The notes below the pieces were generated by a model. It was not told the DNA's origin, searched no databases, and saw only the letters and a program-made list of their open reading frames with translations. A program made the position numbers and the translations under genes. Of a DNA stretch of 64,000 bases, positions 26,340 through 35,617 are shown in pieces. Position 1 is the first letter of the stretch, and every line of letters begins with the position of its first letter. The stretch is from Algoriphagus sediminis (GTDB taxonomy: Bacteria > Bacteroidota > Bacteroidia > Cytophagales > Cyclobacteriaceae): NCBI RefSeq assembly GCF_030403435.1, contig NZ_JAUEPH010000004.1, positions 434,001 through 498,000 of the forward strand, written 5' to 3'.

Positions 26340-27419
26340 TTAGGACTTAAGTGCATTTAAAAACCGTTGTTCCCATTTATCATAAGATTGCCAGGAACCA
26401 AAATCAAACTCTTGGGAAATAAACTCAGGACTATTCCTAAGATTTAGATATTCTTCAAAAGCATTGACCCAGTCCTCAACAATATTCGGTCTTTGAACAT
26501 AAATCTTATGGGGTACCTCACTTAATACTTCTGTAATTCCACCTAAAGGTGACGTAATGGGGATATTTCCGCATTTTACAGCTTCCGCAAGAGATAGACC
26601 GAAACCCTCCTGCCAAACTGAGGTAAAAAAGTAAGCATCACCTAATTGCAAATATTTTGGGAGATCAGAATTACTCACCTGTCCAACCTGAACCCAATTC
26701 GAAGAATTTAGATCGCTTTGGGGCTTATGCCCAATAGAAAGCACCTTTAAGTTTGAATACTTTTCCAATAAGTTTGCTACCACCTTTTTGAAAAGATGTA
26801 GACCTTTTACAGGCCGTGCATTTGCGAGCCAAGTAATTACTATGTCATCATTGGTCCAACCAAATTCTTTTCTCCTTTCGTTCTTTTCTTCCTGTGAAAT
26901 AGGCTTAAAGCCATCACCAACGACTCCATTTCCAATCACAAAAACCTCTGGCGTAAATTGATAATTAACTTCGAGCGTTTTCTGATATCCCAGCTCAGTT
27001 AGGAAAAAAACTTTGTCTACCAGGTCAAAGATATGTGGGGGGGCGCCAAGCTGGTGACCATGGTGGGAATAATATAACTCCGTCCCTTTAGGAAGCTCTT
27101 CCTTTCTCAGGGCAATTGCCTCCAATAGTGACCGATCATCCACGACTAATATTTTTAGTGGATTTTTTCCGGCTCCAAGTTTCAATAATTCCAGAAAATA
27201 ATCTGTACCAACCTTTTCAGACCTATTTCCTGACAATTTTTGGATGGGGTTTAGGTCCCTTTTTTGACAAAAAATGAAGGTGGAATCTGGATTCTCTGTA
27301 GGAGAAAGGATGTGATCGAAGAAATTAGTCTGCTTTTGAAATTCTCCAATTCTATTCGTCCAGCTCCCAACTTTTGTAGCTGGAAGCGGTAAAGAAGAAA
27401 TAAGAATGTTTAAGGGCAC
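26340..27419 (-). CDS. Glycosyltransferase, GT4 family (359 aa)
   Basis: GT-B protein with a well-preserved C-terminal donor domain: ITWLANARPVKGLHLFKKVV near 195-214, VLSIGHKPQSDL, and FFTSVWQEGFGLSLAEAVKCGNIPI near 275-298, the Glu-x7-Glu site. Between the halves there is YSHHGHQLGAPPHIFDLVDK, a plausible acceptor-side loop. The GTG at 27419 is the only good start, nine bases after the ABC transporter stop. The sugar is not predictable. Confidence 0.84.
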   Translation of the reverse strand: MPLNILISSLPLPATKVGSWTNRIGEFQKQTNFFDHILSPTENPDSTFIFCQKRDLNPIQKLSGNRSEKVGTDYFLELLKLGAGKNPLKILVVDDRSLLEAIALRKEELPKGTELYYSHHGHQLGAPPHIFDLVDKVFFLTELGYQKTLEVNYQFTPEVFVIGNGVVGDGFKPISQEEKNERRKEFGWTNDDIVITWLANARPVKGLHLFKKVVANLLEKYSNLKVLSIGHKPQSDLNSSNWVQVGQVSNSDLPKYLQLGDAYFFTSVWQEGFGLSLAEAVKCGNIPITSPLGGITEVLSEVPHKIYVQRPNIVEDWVNAFEEYLNLRNSPEFISQEFDFGSWQSYDKWEQRFLNALKS

Positions 27420-27428
27420 TTTGTTTTT

Positions 27429-29222
27429 TTAAAACTCCTGAAGCTCTACCATTCGCTTGAAGAGCTTATTTTGTTCTACTAAGTCCTCAAATGATCCAGC
27501 CCCCACAATATCTCCTTGATCCAGCACGAGTATTTGATCCGCTTTTTTTACCGTACTCAATCTATGTGCGACAATAATGATGGTGTATCTTCCCTTCAGA
27601 TTATCAATATTTTGCTGGATAGATTTTTCTGTTTCGCTGTCTAGTGCTGATGTGGCCTCATCCAGAATCAGAACATCCACATTTTTATAGAGCTCTCTGG
27701 CAATAGAAATTCTTTGCTTCTGTCCCCCGCTGACAAGCATACCATTGTCACCGAGTTTAGTCTTTTCTTTGTCCGGAAGATTTTTTACAAAATCATGAAT
27801 ATTGGCCAGTCTGATGGCATTCTCAAAGTTTGCTATGTTTTCTGGTGTTCTTTCGTCCCAAAAAGTAACGTTGTTATAAATATCGTCATTAAAAATCACC
27901 GGTTCCTGTGTGATATAGCCAAATCTCTTTCGATAAGAGGATCGGTCCCAGTTTTCTCGGTTTTTATTATTGACCCAAATTTCACCTTCTGTAGGTTCCA
28001 AAAGTCCAATAATCAAGTTAACCATTGTAGTTTTTCCTGAACCTGATCCACCCACCAGTGCCAATGTTTTTAAAGGCTGAATGTCGAGATGAACTCGATT
28101 CAGCACGGGAATATTTTCCTTGTAAGCGAAATTCAAATTTTGAAGCTGAATTTTCTCGAGTTTATCCACTTCAGGCTTTGGACTTATTGGCTCATTCAGG
28201 CTTCTAAATTCCTCCATTAGCTCCATAGCTGCAACGATTCCCCCGTAGTGAGCTACAAATCCCTGCCAGCTCGTTTGTAGGCTTATCAAATAGTTTAATG
28301 CTCGGTAAAAGAAGAGCAAACTAGCAAGAATAGTAGTCATCTGACCTCCCAAGAAATTAACCTGAACCAGGATTACCGCAACGACAATAATTAGTACAAT
28401 TGGTTCACGTGTAGAGCTAAGAAAAGCATTATATATCCCAATTTTCTTTTGCTGAAACTCTATCGAGTCAATGATAGCTTTCAGTTTTAACTTGTATTTG
28501 GCGAAATAGTCAGTGGCTTTGAGGTATTTAAAATTATGAACCGCCTGAATTAGATAGGACTGAAACTCATGGTTAAAGGCGGTCACGCCTACTGAAGCTT
28601 TTTCAGTGAATTTGAAAATCAGCCTGAATAAGAAATTTGATAAAAATCCTCCTATTCCTACCAAAATGGCAAACTGGAAATTGGATAGCAGGGCAAGAGT
28701 CAGATACACTCCCAGAAGAACCATAAACTGAATGGTACTGAAATAGGTAAGGAAGCTATAAGTAACTTTAAATACTTCCCCAGAAAGGGTGTTTTGAATC
28801 TTTCCGGCATCCAGATTCACAAAGTTTTTATAACTCATCCCCCCTAACCCATCAACCATTTCATAGCGAAGTTTCTTGACGAACTCCATCTGAAGCTTTG
28901 TCTTCCAAATTCCATCATAAAACTTTATGACAGACTTGATCAGGAACAAAGCGACCATAACGACCAGGATCACATTCAGGCTTAGGCCAAATCCAAGCTT
29001 TTCTATCCAATCAAGAAGAAAATCTAAATTCCCCAAGGCTTCCCTGCTTTCCGGATTAAAACCCTCTGCAGCCATGGTAAATACTGGAATGAATAGAGCC
29101 AGACCAAAGCCATCGAGCAAACCTACTACTAAACTGGAAATGATCAGGATGAATACCTTGTAGCCTAGGTACTCGTAGAAAAATGCGAAATACTTAAAGT
29201 ATTTACTTATGAAGTTTTTCAA
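27429..29222 (-). CDS. ABC exporter, fused permease and ATPase (lipid-linked oligosaccharide flippase type)
   Basis: 597 aa. Six membrane helices occupy residues ~20-320. The nucleotide-binding domain follows: Walker A GGSGSGKT at 391-398, signature VSGGQKQRISIARE near 494-507, Walker B LILDEATSALDSE just after it, and a switch histidine in IIVAHRLST. The single-chain half-transporter layout matches MsbA and PglK, which flip lipid-linked glycans from the cytoplasmic to the periplasmic face. The locus also has a Wzx flippase (44328), so this one probably serves the distal block. The start is TTG at 29222, ten bases after the kinase gene. Confidence 0.87.
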   Translation of the reverse strand: MKNFISKYFKYFAFFYEYLGYKVFILIISSLVVGLLDGFGLALFIPVFTMAAEGFNPESREALGNLDFLLDWIEKLGFGLSLNVILVVMVALFLIKSVIKFYDGIWKTKLQMEFVKKLRYEMVDGLGGMSYKNFVNLDAGKIQNTLSGEVFKVTYSFLTYFSTIQFMVLLGVYLTLALLSNFQFAILVGIGGFLSNFLFRLIFKFTEKASVGVTAFNHEFQSYLIQAVHNFKYLKATDYFAKYKLKLKAIIDSIEFQQKKIGIYNAFLSSTREPIVLIIVVAVILVQVNFLGGQMTTILASLLFFYRALNYLISLQTSWQGFVAHYGGIVAAMELMEEFRSLNEPISPKPEVDKLEKIQLQNLNFAYKENIPVLNRVHLDIQPLKTLALVGGSGSGKTTMVNLIIGLLEPTEGEIWVNNKNRENWDRSSYRKRFGYITQEPVIFNDDIYNNVTFWDERTPENIANFENAIRLANIHDFVKNLPDKEKTKLGDNGMLVSGGQKQRISIARELYKNVDVLILDEATSALDSETEKSIQQNIDNLKGRYTIIIVAHRLSTVKKADQILVLDQGDIVGAGSFEDLVEQNKLFKRMVELQEF

Positions 29223-29231
29223 CTTATTTGA

Positions 29232-31619
29232 TTAAAAACTGAATCGTTTTCTTTTCTTTTTGTCCTCTTCGTAGTAGCCATAGCCATAGCCATAAGAATA
29301 GCCATAGCCTCCGTAGGCGAGCTTAGAAGCGTCAAGCCCATTAAAAATACCATAGATATTCTTAATGCCTTTTTGATCTTTCAAGCCATTAACTGCGTCG
29401 ATGAAGGCTTTATCACTATATCCTTGTCGAAAGACAAAGAGAGTGAAATCTACTTGAGCAATAAGATCAAGGGTCTCTGAGACCAGCCCCACAGGGGGTG
29501 TATCTAGTATAACCACATCATACGCCGATCTCAATTCTTTAATTAATTTCTCAAAATCAACTGAGAAAAGAAGTTCTGAAGGGTTGGGTGGAATCGGCCC
29601 CGAAAGAACCAAGTCCAGATTCTCATATTCACTGTGCTTGACAATCTTCCTCCAATCATCTTCCTGACCGCTCAGGTAGGAGGACAGGCCCACATCATTC
29701 TTAAGCTTAAAATCATCGAAGATTTTTGGCTTCCTCATATCACAACCGATAAGTACCGTTTTCTTACCCGTCAATGAATAAACTGAGGCTAGATTCATAG
29801 CACAGAAGGTTTTACCCTCACCAGAAATCGTAGATGTGATCATAAAGGTGAGTTGCTTATCCTTTGGTACTAAAAATCTAATATTTGACCTTAGTGAGCG
29901 AAACCCTTCACTAATTCCCGATTTCCCAGAATTGAAAACCACTAGATTCTCTTTTGAGTCATTGTATAGAATATTGGACAGTACTGGGAATTTCAATCTG
30001 CGCTCCAAAAACTTTGGTTCATCAATTTTGGTCTTGATAAACTCTCTGATAAATACAAAAAGAATAGGAATCAAAATACCAGCGAATGCCGCAGCAGAGT
30101 AGTTTCTAGTAGGATTCGGACTTACCTGAAGGGAACCACCTTTTGCGTATTCTATTATCTTATTGCTTGGTGTATTAGAGGCTTTTGAAATAGCCGACTC
30201 GGCTCTCTTTTCAGAGAGAAAATTGTAAATATTCTCAGTTAAAGTCTGTTGTCTTTGAATTCTTATAAGATTTTGTTCCGCTGCAGGAAGGTCCCTAAAA
30301 GATGATTCAATCTGTGCTTTCCTATTCTCCAGATCATTGATAACCATTTGGTTGTTTATTTCAACCCTATCCAATATTTCACTTATTTGGGAATTCAGGT
30401 CATCCAAGTTTTTGTTGACTTCTCGAACTAGCGGTGAGCTCTCAGTCTGACTAGACATCAATCTAGATCTTTCAACCTGTTTCGAAAGTAAATTCTCAAT
30501 CAAGCCATTTAGGTAAGGGTCATCAATTCCCAGTCCTGAAGGCACTACAATCTGGTTATAATCCTCTCTTACCAAGTACTCCTTCAAGCTTTGGTAATAC
30601 CGAGTTTTCAACCTTTCCTGGGCTAGATTATTTTCAATATCCGTCAATTGATTGAAAACAGTGGAACTTTCGTTACTAAGATTAAATGTCTTATTGGAAG
30701 ATCTAAAATTTCTTAGCTCATTTTCAAATACCTGAAGTGAATCCGCGACCCCTGCAACTTGGCTATCGATAAAATTGATAGTTCGATTGGCCATTTCATT
30801 TTTTTCTTCTAGCTCCAGTTGAAGATAGGTTTCCATTAGGGTATTTAGGTAATCTTCAGCCTTGGCTCTATTTGCTCTCAATAGAGCAAGGTCTAAAATG
30901 GATGAGTTTTTCTCTGATAAACTCACAATTAAACCAAGTGAGTAATTATTCACGAGGTACTCTTTATTTCTAAGAATTACCTGGCAAGACCCTTCACTGG
31001 TACCAGATGTGTTAGAAATTCTCAACTTATATTGAGGCGTCTCCACCCATTCTCCGAATTTATAAGTGGCAGTGGGCAAATCAGATATCCCCTCTGAACT
31101 TCCATCAGGAAAATATTGGGTATAACCTGGTGAATCAAAAGATATGGTATAGTCGGTCTGGCTTACCCAATCCACCTTTATGGGAGCATTCAAAAGTTGG
31201 GGGAACTGCCAATCTACTTCGACCACAATTGGAGTATTTCGATACAATTCCTTAAGGATGAAGGTGCCTTCTTCGTAATATTCAACCTGGAAATTTAATT
31301 TATCCAGAGTGGCCTCTGCAATTGGTCTTGATCGGAGAATTATGGTTTCATTGGTTAAGCCAATTCCCTGATCCTGATTAAATCCAGGTGTCTCTAAAAA
31401 GGAAAATGAATTATCAGCGTCTTTAATAAAAAATTTACTTGATATCCTATAAATAGGCGTAGCCTTTTGAGTCATGTAGTAAGCTACCCCTAAACATGTG
31501 GCGAGACTTAGAAGAATCCACGGCCAAACCCTGAGGATTTTCGGAAGCAAGGCCTTAAAGTCAAACCCACTTTCCACTTCTTCCTGAAAATGGTCTACTT
31601 CTTCGTAATCATTCTTCAT
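29232..31619 (-). CDS. wzc: Wzc-type polysaccharide co-polymerase with BY-kinase domain
   Basis: 795 aa. A Wzz domain is flanked by membrane helices at ~31-50 and ~505-525, with a long periplasmic coiled-coil region (~245-480). The cytoplasmic bacterial tyrosine kinase has Walker A SGEGKT (599-604), Walker A' IGCDMRKPK (624-632) and Walker B VILDTPP (703-709). The tail holds eight tyrosines between residues 769 and 783, in Gly-Tyr pairs, and would be the autophosphorylation cluster that controls chain length and export through Wza. It follows the Wza lipoprotein gene by ten bases, the usual order. The tail is encoded by a hexamer repeat listed separately. Confidence 0.92.
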   Translation of the reverse strand: MKNDYEEVDHFQEEVESGFDFKALLPKILRVWPWILLSLATCLGVAYYMTQKATPIYRISSKFFIKDADNSFSFLETPGFNQDQGIGLTNETIILRSRPIAEATLDKLNFQVEYYEEGTFILKELYRNTPIVVEVDWQFPQLLNAPIKVDWVSQTDYTISFDSPGYTQYFPDGSSEGISDLPTATYKFGEWVETPQYKLRISNTSGTSEGSCQVILRNKEYLVNNYSLGLIVSLSEKNSSILDLALLRANRAKAEDYLNTLMETYLQLELEEKNEMANRTINFIDSQVAGVADSLQVFENELRNFRSSNKTFNLSNESSTVFNQLTDIENNLAQERLKTRYYQSLKEYLVREDYNQIVVPSGLGIDDPYLNGLIENLLSKQVERSRLMSSQTESSPLVREVNKNLDDLNSQISEILDRVEINNQMVINDLENRKAQIESSFRDLPAAEQNLIRIQRQQTLTENIYNFLSEKRAESAISKASNTPSNKIIEYAKGGSLQVSPNPTRNYSAAAFAGILIPILFVFIREFIKTKIDEPKFLERRLKFPVLSNILYNDSKENLVVFNSGKSGISEGFRSLRSNIRFLVPKDKQLTFMITSTISGEGKTFCAMNLASVYSLTGKKTVLIGCDMRKPKIFDDFKLKNDVGLSSYLSGQEDDWRKIVKHSEYENLDLVLSGPIPPNPSELLFSVDFEKLIKELRSAYDVVILDTPPVGLVSETLDLIAQVDFTLFVFRQGYSDKAFIDAVNGLKDQKGIKNIYGIFNGLDASKLAYGGYGYSYGYGYGYYEEDKKKRKRFSF
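29275..29310 (-). repeat. GGCTAT hexamer repeat encoding the Gly-Tyr tail of the kinase
   Basis: On the + strand the unit TAGCCA occurs three times in direct succession (29275-29292), then one variant unit (TAAGAA), one further exact unit and one with a final T. Each unit encodes Gly-Tyr. The frame is kept for any change by whole units. Confidence 0.8.
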
Positions 31620-31629
31620 GGGACTTAAA

Positions 31630-32460
31630 TTAATTATTTATCAGTGTCAACACCAAAGCAATGGCGGTGATTGTGGTGGTCAAAAGAGTTAAGGTTTCTA
31701 CAACATTTGTACCAGCACCTAATTCTCGAACACGCATTGGTTCAGCATAAATCATATCGTTAGGCCGTAAGAAATAAAATTCTGAACCGAGCAATTCCCT
31801 ATCTAAAAGGTTGATTTTATGAATTTGAGAACCATCAGGATATTGACGTACAAGTAAAATTTCATTTCTATTGGCCACCGTGGTTAAATCCCCAGCAAAG
31901 GCAATTGCTTCAAAGATAGTGACACGATTTTGAAGTATGGTGAACTTTCCACTTCGACGAAACTCTCCCAAAGCACTGAATCTAACCCCTCCTAGCCTTA
32001 CTCTTACAAAATATTCACCTTCATTCACTAATTGTGAAACGAGCCCCTCGACCAAGATTTTTGCTTCTTCCGTAGACAGACCTAATAGCTTTACTTCACC
32101 CAGGAGAGGTATCTCCACTAATCCTCTGTCATCAATGGTATAGCCATTCATAAAGAAAGCATCTCCTGCCCCCTGACCACCTCCCATCATACCCATGTTA
32201 TTATTAGGATCAGCAGTTATAGCTCCGAAAATCTCATTTAAGCGAGGGTCAGTAGTTTTAATATTGATTTCTACTATATCATTCACCTGAAGAAGATAAT
32301 CTTCTACTTCATAAGGATAGCGCTGACTTGATTCTACTAGAACTCCTGCTTCATCCTCTTCTAGCTGCTGCATGTAAATCAACTTCTTATTTGAAACACA
32401 TGAGAAAAAAACCAGAACTAATAGTAGCAAAGCTCCAGATGAAAGTACTCTATTCTTCAT
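31630..32460 (-). CDS. wza: Wza-like polysaccharide export lipoprotein (276 aa)
   Basis: A lipoprotein signal ends in LVFFSCVSNKK, with Cys-21 as the lipid-attachment residue. Residues ~45-150 form the Poly_export domain (YLLQVNDIVEINIKT, then DRGLVEIPLLGEVKLLGLS), followed by one SLBB domain (LGEFRRSGKFTILQNRVTIFEAIAFAG). A C-terminal hydrophobic helix (VVETLTLLTTTITAIALVLTLI) is common in the Bacteroidota form and would anchor or span the outer membrane. It pairs with the Wzc kinase downstream to form the export channel of the distal block. A larger SLBB exporter at 47229 serves the other block. Confidence 0.9.
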   Translation of the reverse strand: MKNRVLSSGALLLLVLVFFSCVSNKKLIYMQQLEEDEAGVLVESSQRYPYEVEDYLLQVNDIVEINIKTTDPRLNEIFGAITADPNNNMGMMGGGQGAGDAFFMNGYTIDDRGLVEIPLLGEVKLLGLSTEEAKILVEGLVSQLVNEGEYFVRVRLGGVRFSALGEFRRSGKFTILQNRVTIFEAIAFAGDLTTVANRNEILLVRQYPDGSQIHKINLLDRELLGSEFYFLRPNDMIYAEPMRVRELGAGTNVVETLTLLTTTITAIALVLTLINN

Positions 32461-32520
32461 AAGATTGGTGTTATAAAAATTTATTTGCTAAAGTATTGAA
32501 TAAATCCAAAAGGAAGTTCA

Positions 32521-33819
32521 CTACAATCTAGCGTCAACGTTTTCTTTTGGCAAGAAAGCCTTCACATCGTAAACCACTCGCTCAGGACTTTTTCTAAGGT
32601 CAATCGACTTAAACTCTTCATGGGCCACCGCAAGAATCACACCTGAGTAATCCTCCAGATTTGGCATATCCTTACCTGTTCGGATATCAATTTTGTACTC
32701 ATGCTTTACCTCCTCAACATCAGCCCATGGATCATAAACCTCCACATCCACGTCAAAGCTTTTCAATTCTCTGTAAATATCAATGACTCGGGTATTCCTT
32801 ACATCCGGACAGTTTTCTTTAAAGGTGAAACCGAGAATTAAAACTTTTGCATCGATCACCTTTAGGTCCTTACGCATCATATGTTTGATTACCTCGGTGG
32901 AAACATGCTTACCCATGCTGTCATTTAGCCGCCTTCCGGCCAAAATAATTTCAGGATGATAACCCACCTCCTGTGCTTTCTGAGCAAGGTAGAAAGGATC
33001 CACTCCAATACAATGTCCTCCAACAAGACCGGGTTTAAATTTCAAGAAATTCCATTTAGTTCCTGCAGCTTCTAATACTTCATGTGTATCGATTCCAAGC
33101 AAATTAAAAATCTTAGACAACTCATTTACAAAGGCAATATTTATATCCCGCTGTGAGTTTTCGATTACCTTGGCAGCTTCGGCAACTTTAATGGATGATG
33201 CCTTGTGCGTTCCAGCGACAATGATGGTGCGATACAATGCGTCTACAAAATCTGCAGTTTCGGGTGTACTTCCTGAGGTAACCTTAAGAATTTTGGCTAC
33301 CGTATGCTCCTTGTCGCCTGGATTAATTCGCTCTGGTGAATATCCTGCAAAGAAATCTGAATTATAGGTTAAACCAGATTTTTCCTCCAAGACCGGAACA
33401 CATTCCTCTTCAGTTACTCCAGGATAAACAGTGGATTCGTAAATGACCACATCACCTTTCTTTAAGTATTTGGCAATACTCTCTGAAGCTTTTAGCATCG
33501 GAGTCAGCACAGGTCTATTATGTCTGTCCGTTGGAGTAGGGACAGTCACAATGTAGACATTGCAATCGGAAATATCTTCCGGATTGGCCGTACAGAATAG
33601 GCCTTTGTCACCATCCTTAAAGTTTGATTTCACCAGTACCTTTTGAAGGTTTTCATCCTCCACTTCCAGAGTTAAATCCTTTCCTCCTCTTAACTCATCA
33701 ACTCGTTCCTGATCGATATCCAGACCTACAACAGGGAATTTTTTTGCAAACTCAACTGCCAGCGGCAAACCCACATAACCAAGACCTATGATTGCAATCT
33801 TTGAATTATTTATATCCAT
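32521..33819 (-). CDS. Nucleotide-sugar dehydrogenase, TviB/WbpO type
   Basis: Oxidises the 6-hydroxyl of a UDP-HexNAc to the uronic acid using NAD. The Rossmann motif is [14 protein letters not shown] near residues 9-22. The catalytic region has [19 protein letters not shown], where the Cys forms the thiohemiacetal, and the C-terminal domain has [19 protein letters not shown]. The sequence [21 protein letters not shown] segment ([14 protein letters not shown]) is typical of the UDP-GlcNAc/GalNAc dehydrogenase group rather than Ugd. The start is ATG 33819; the TTG nine bases upstream is less likely. It is the first gene of the distal block. Confidence 0.87.
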   Translation of the reverse strand: MDINNSKIAIIGLGYVGLPLAVEFAKKFPVVGLDIDQERVDELRGGKDLTLEVEDENLQKVLVKSNFKDGDKGLFCTANPEDISDCNVYIVTVPTPTDRHNRPVLTPMLKASESIAKYLKKGDVVIYESTVYPGVTEEECVPVLEEKSGLTYNSDFFAGYSPERINPGDKEHTVAKILKVTSGSTPETADFVDALYRTIIVAGTHKASSIKVAEAAKVIENSQRDINIAFVNELSKIFNLLGIDTHEVLEAAGTKWNFLKFKPGLVGGHCIGVDPFYLAQKAQEVGYHPEIILAGRRLNDSMGKHVSTEVIKHMMRKDLKVIDAKVLILGFTFKENCPDVRNTRVIDIYRELKSFDVDVEVYDPWADVEEVKHEYKIDIRTGKDMPNLEDYSGVILAVAHEEFKSIDLRKSPERVVYDVKAFLPKENVDARL

Positions 33820-33877
33820 TCGTAACAAAAATTTGAGGATTCCTTTTGTGTCTTTTCAAATAGTTTAAAACAGCTGG

Positions 33878-33885
33878 CAAAACTA
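33878..33885 (-). promoter_or_regulatory. Possible -7 element (TAGTTTTG) at the junction of the two blocks
   Basis: An exact TAnnTTTG match on the minus strand, 59 bases before the dehydrogenase ATG. No TTG is found 17-23 bases upstream, so it is a weak candidate on its own. It lies just downstream of a perfect palindrome at 33905-33918. Confidence 0.3.
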
Positions 33886-33904
33886 TAAGATTATGCTGGA
33901 ATTC

Positions 33905-33918
33905 TTATTCCGGAATAA
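33905..33918. promoter_or_regulatory. Perfect 14-bp palindrome TTATTCCGGAATAA
   Basis: A perfect inverted repeat with no spacer, one base after the wzi stop and about 20 bases upstream of the possible -7 element. It could be a dimeric regulator site at the head of the distal block. It is too short, and lacks a T run, to be a terminator. Confidence 0.45.
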
Positions 33919-33919
33919 T

Positions 33920-35617
33920 TTATTTAGCACTGAGTGAATAGATTAAACTCACTTTACCAAAGAAGGAGAGTAAGTTTTGACCACTGGGAAAATCTCCAGT
34001 ACTCAGGCCTTCGGAGTTATACTGATAGTTTTCTGAGTAAATTAACTGGGCCCTCGAACTCATCAGGAGATTATTCCATCGCTTATCAAATAAAAGCCCA
34101 AGACTCAAGTCAACCCATGGCCTTTTTTCATCATTCTGTCCATAGGCTCTATAAAAAAAGTCCTGATGGTTTTCTAGTCGTTCCAACCTCAGCCCTATTT
34201 TATCGAATCTTTCTACCATTGATACCTCTAGGGTTTGGACATTTGACCCAACTCCGGTCCCTACTCCAAGTGTTTGCCCATAATTAACAAACCCTCTCGC
34301 CAAACTATGGGTGTGCCAGGTCTGGTTCCCTCCTAATCCTCTATACCTTATATATCGATTTACTGACTCCTGCTGGTGAGTAATCTCTCCACGGATCTGG
34401 ATAAACCTATTTGGTTTTTGAACCGGAAATAGTTTTTGGAAACCAAATTGATATGCCCTGGCATGTTCTGGGTTTAAGATAAATTCTCTCCAGTTAAATG
34501 CGTGATCTCGTCGACCAAAGTCAGCATAGATTTCGAATAGTGCCTTTGGTACCAAGTATCTGAAGTTCACAGATACTTGTTGATCCTGTCCTTGAGAATC
34601 AAAAATTACGGTATTCCCATTCTCAAAGAATCTTTCCTTCTGGAAGAACTCGAAAATGGGAAACCAATCCCTGAACTGATTACCCTTGGATTCATTATAC
34701 TGCTGAAAGGTTCGATTAAAGCCCATAAAAAGATTAGGCAGAAATGAGGGGTTATACGTAATCGTAATCGCATTCAAGTATCTCCAGTCATCATCAAACT
34801 CCTGAAAGAATTGTTCATTCAAACTCGCATCTTGTGATGGGTCCAAAAAACTATTTTCCAACCTTCCCATGATGATTTGACCCTCAAAATTTCCGATAAA
34901 GGTCTTCAAAGGTCGATTGGTTTGTAAGCTTAAATGAGGAAAGCCCTGTGCATTATCACTAAAGATTAATGAATTAAACTGACCAGGTCCCCACCAAATA
35001 TTCTCGGTTGAAGCTGCCAGGGCAAATCCACCCACATTGACTTGAATTCTTGATTGACCCCACCAGAATTTTGACTCATTTGGTGTAAATCTTTCAGGAT
35101 TATCTCCATCATTCCAGAAAAAAAACCTGTCTCTATTGATCTTACGACGTGAATTCCTTTCAAACCCCTGAAAACCTCTGTTTTCTGAAAAAGTAAATTC
35201 AGGTTGAAGTTGTATTTCCAAAAAGCCAGCCTTCGCATATAAACCAGCGCTCAAATAGGTTTGAAAACCCACTCCGGGTGTCAGCCCCTTATTTCCCCAG
35301 CCGTATGGCCTTTTCGAATTGTACTCAGTGGTGCTGACTATGGGTAAGATACTCCAGTCAAAAGTATTTGTAGATCTAGAGTCCTTCCCCGTAATTATAC
35401 CTCTCACATTTGACCAGGCTTTCGAAGAATCCTTCAAGGTGTTGAAATTCATAGGTCGGAAATGAAAAGAGTTTTCCTTTCCAAAGTCTCCTTTTAGTTG
35501 TTCTCGTCTTAGATACTCTTCCAGGATTGGAAGACCAGCGTTTAGGTTTTGAGCTTGACCCTGGAAGTAAAAACCAAAAGCCAAATAGAAAAAAGAAAAA
35601 AAGCGAATAGATTTCAT
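33920..35617 (-). CDS. wzi: Wzi-family capsule assembly outer-membrane protein (565 aa)
   Basis: A signal peptide of ~22 residues ends QGQAQ. The segment LPILEEYLRREQLKG and then FHFRPM near residues 30-55 is the usual N-terminus of the Bacteroidota Wzi family. The rest is a beta-barrel rich in alternating aromatic strands (for example NIWWGPGQFNSLIFSD, a conserved family segment near 205-220), ending with a strand. Wzi proteins bind exported polysaccharide at the outer leaflet and organise it as a capsule. It closes the promoter-proximal block and is the only Wzi in the window. Confidence 0.85.
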   Translation of the reverse strand: MKSIRFFSFFYLAFGFYFQGQAQNLNAGLPILEEYLRREQLKGDFGKENSFHFRPMNFNTLKDSSKAWSNVRGIITGKDSRSTNTFDWSILPIVSTTEYNSKRPYGWGNKGLTPGVGFQTYLSAGLYAKAGFLEIQLQPEFTFSENRGFQGFERNSRRKINRDRFFFWNDGDNPERFTPNESKFWWGQSRIQVNVGGFALAASTENIWWGPGQFNSLIFSDNAQGFPHLSLQTNRPLKTFIGNFEGQIIMGRLENSFLDPSQDASLNEQFFQEFDDDWRYLNAITITYNPSFLPNLFMGFNRTFQQYNESKGNQFRDWFPIFEFFQKERFFENGNTVIFDSQGQDQQVSVNFRYLVPKALFEIYADFGRRDHAFNWREFILNPEHARAYQFGFQKLFPVQKPNRFIQIRGEITHQQESVNRYIRYRGLGGNQTWHTHSLARGFVNYGQTLGVGTGVGSNVQTLEVSMVERFDKIGLRLERLENHQDFFYRAYGQNDEKRPWVDLSLGLLFDKRWNNLLMSSRAQLIYSENYQYNSEGLSTGDFPSGQNLLSFFGKVSLIYSLSAK

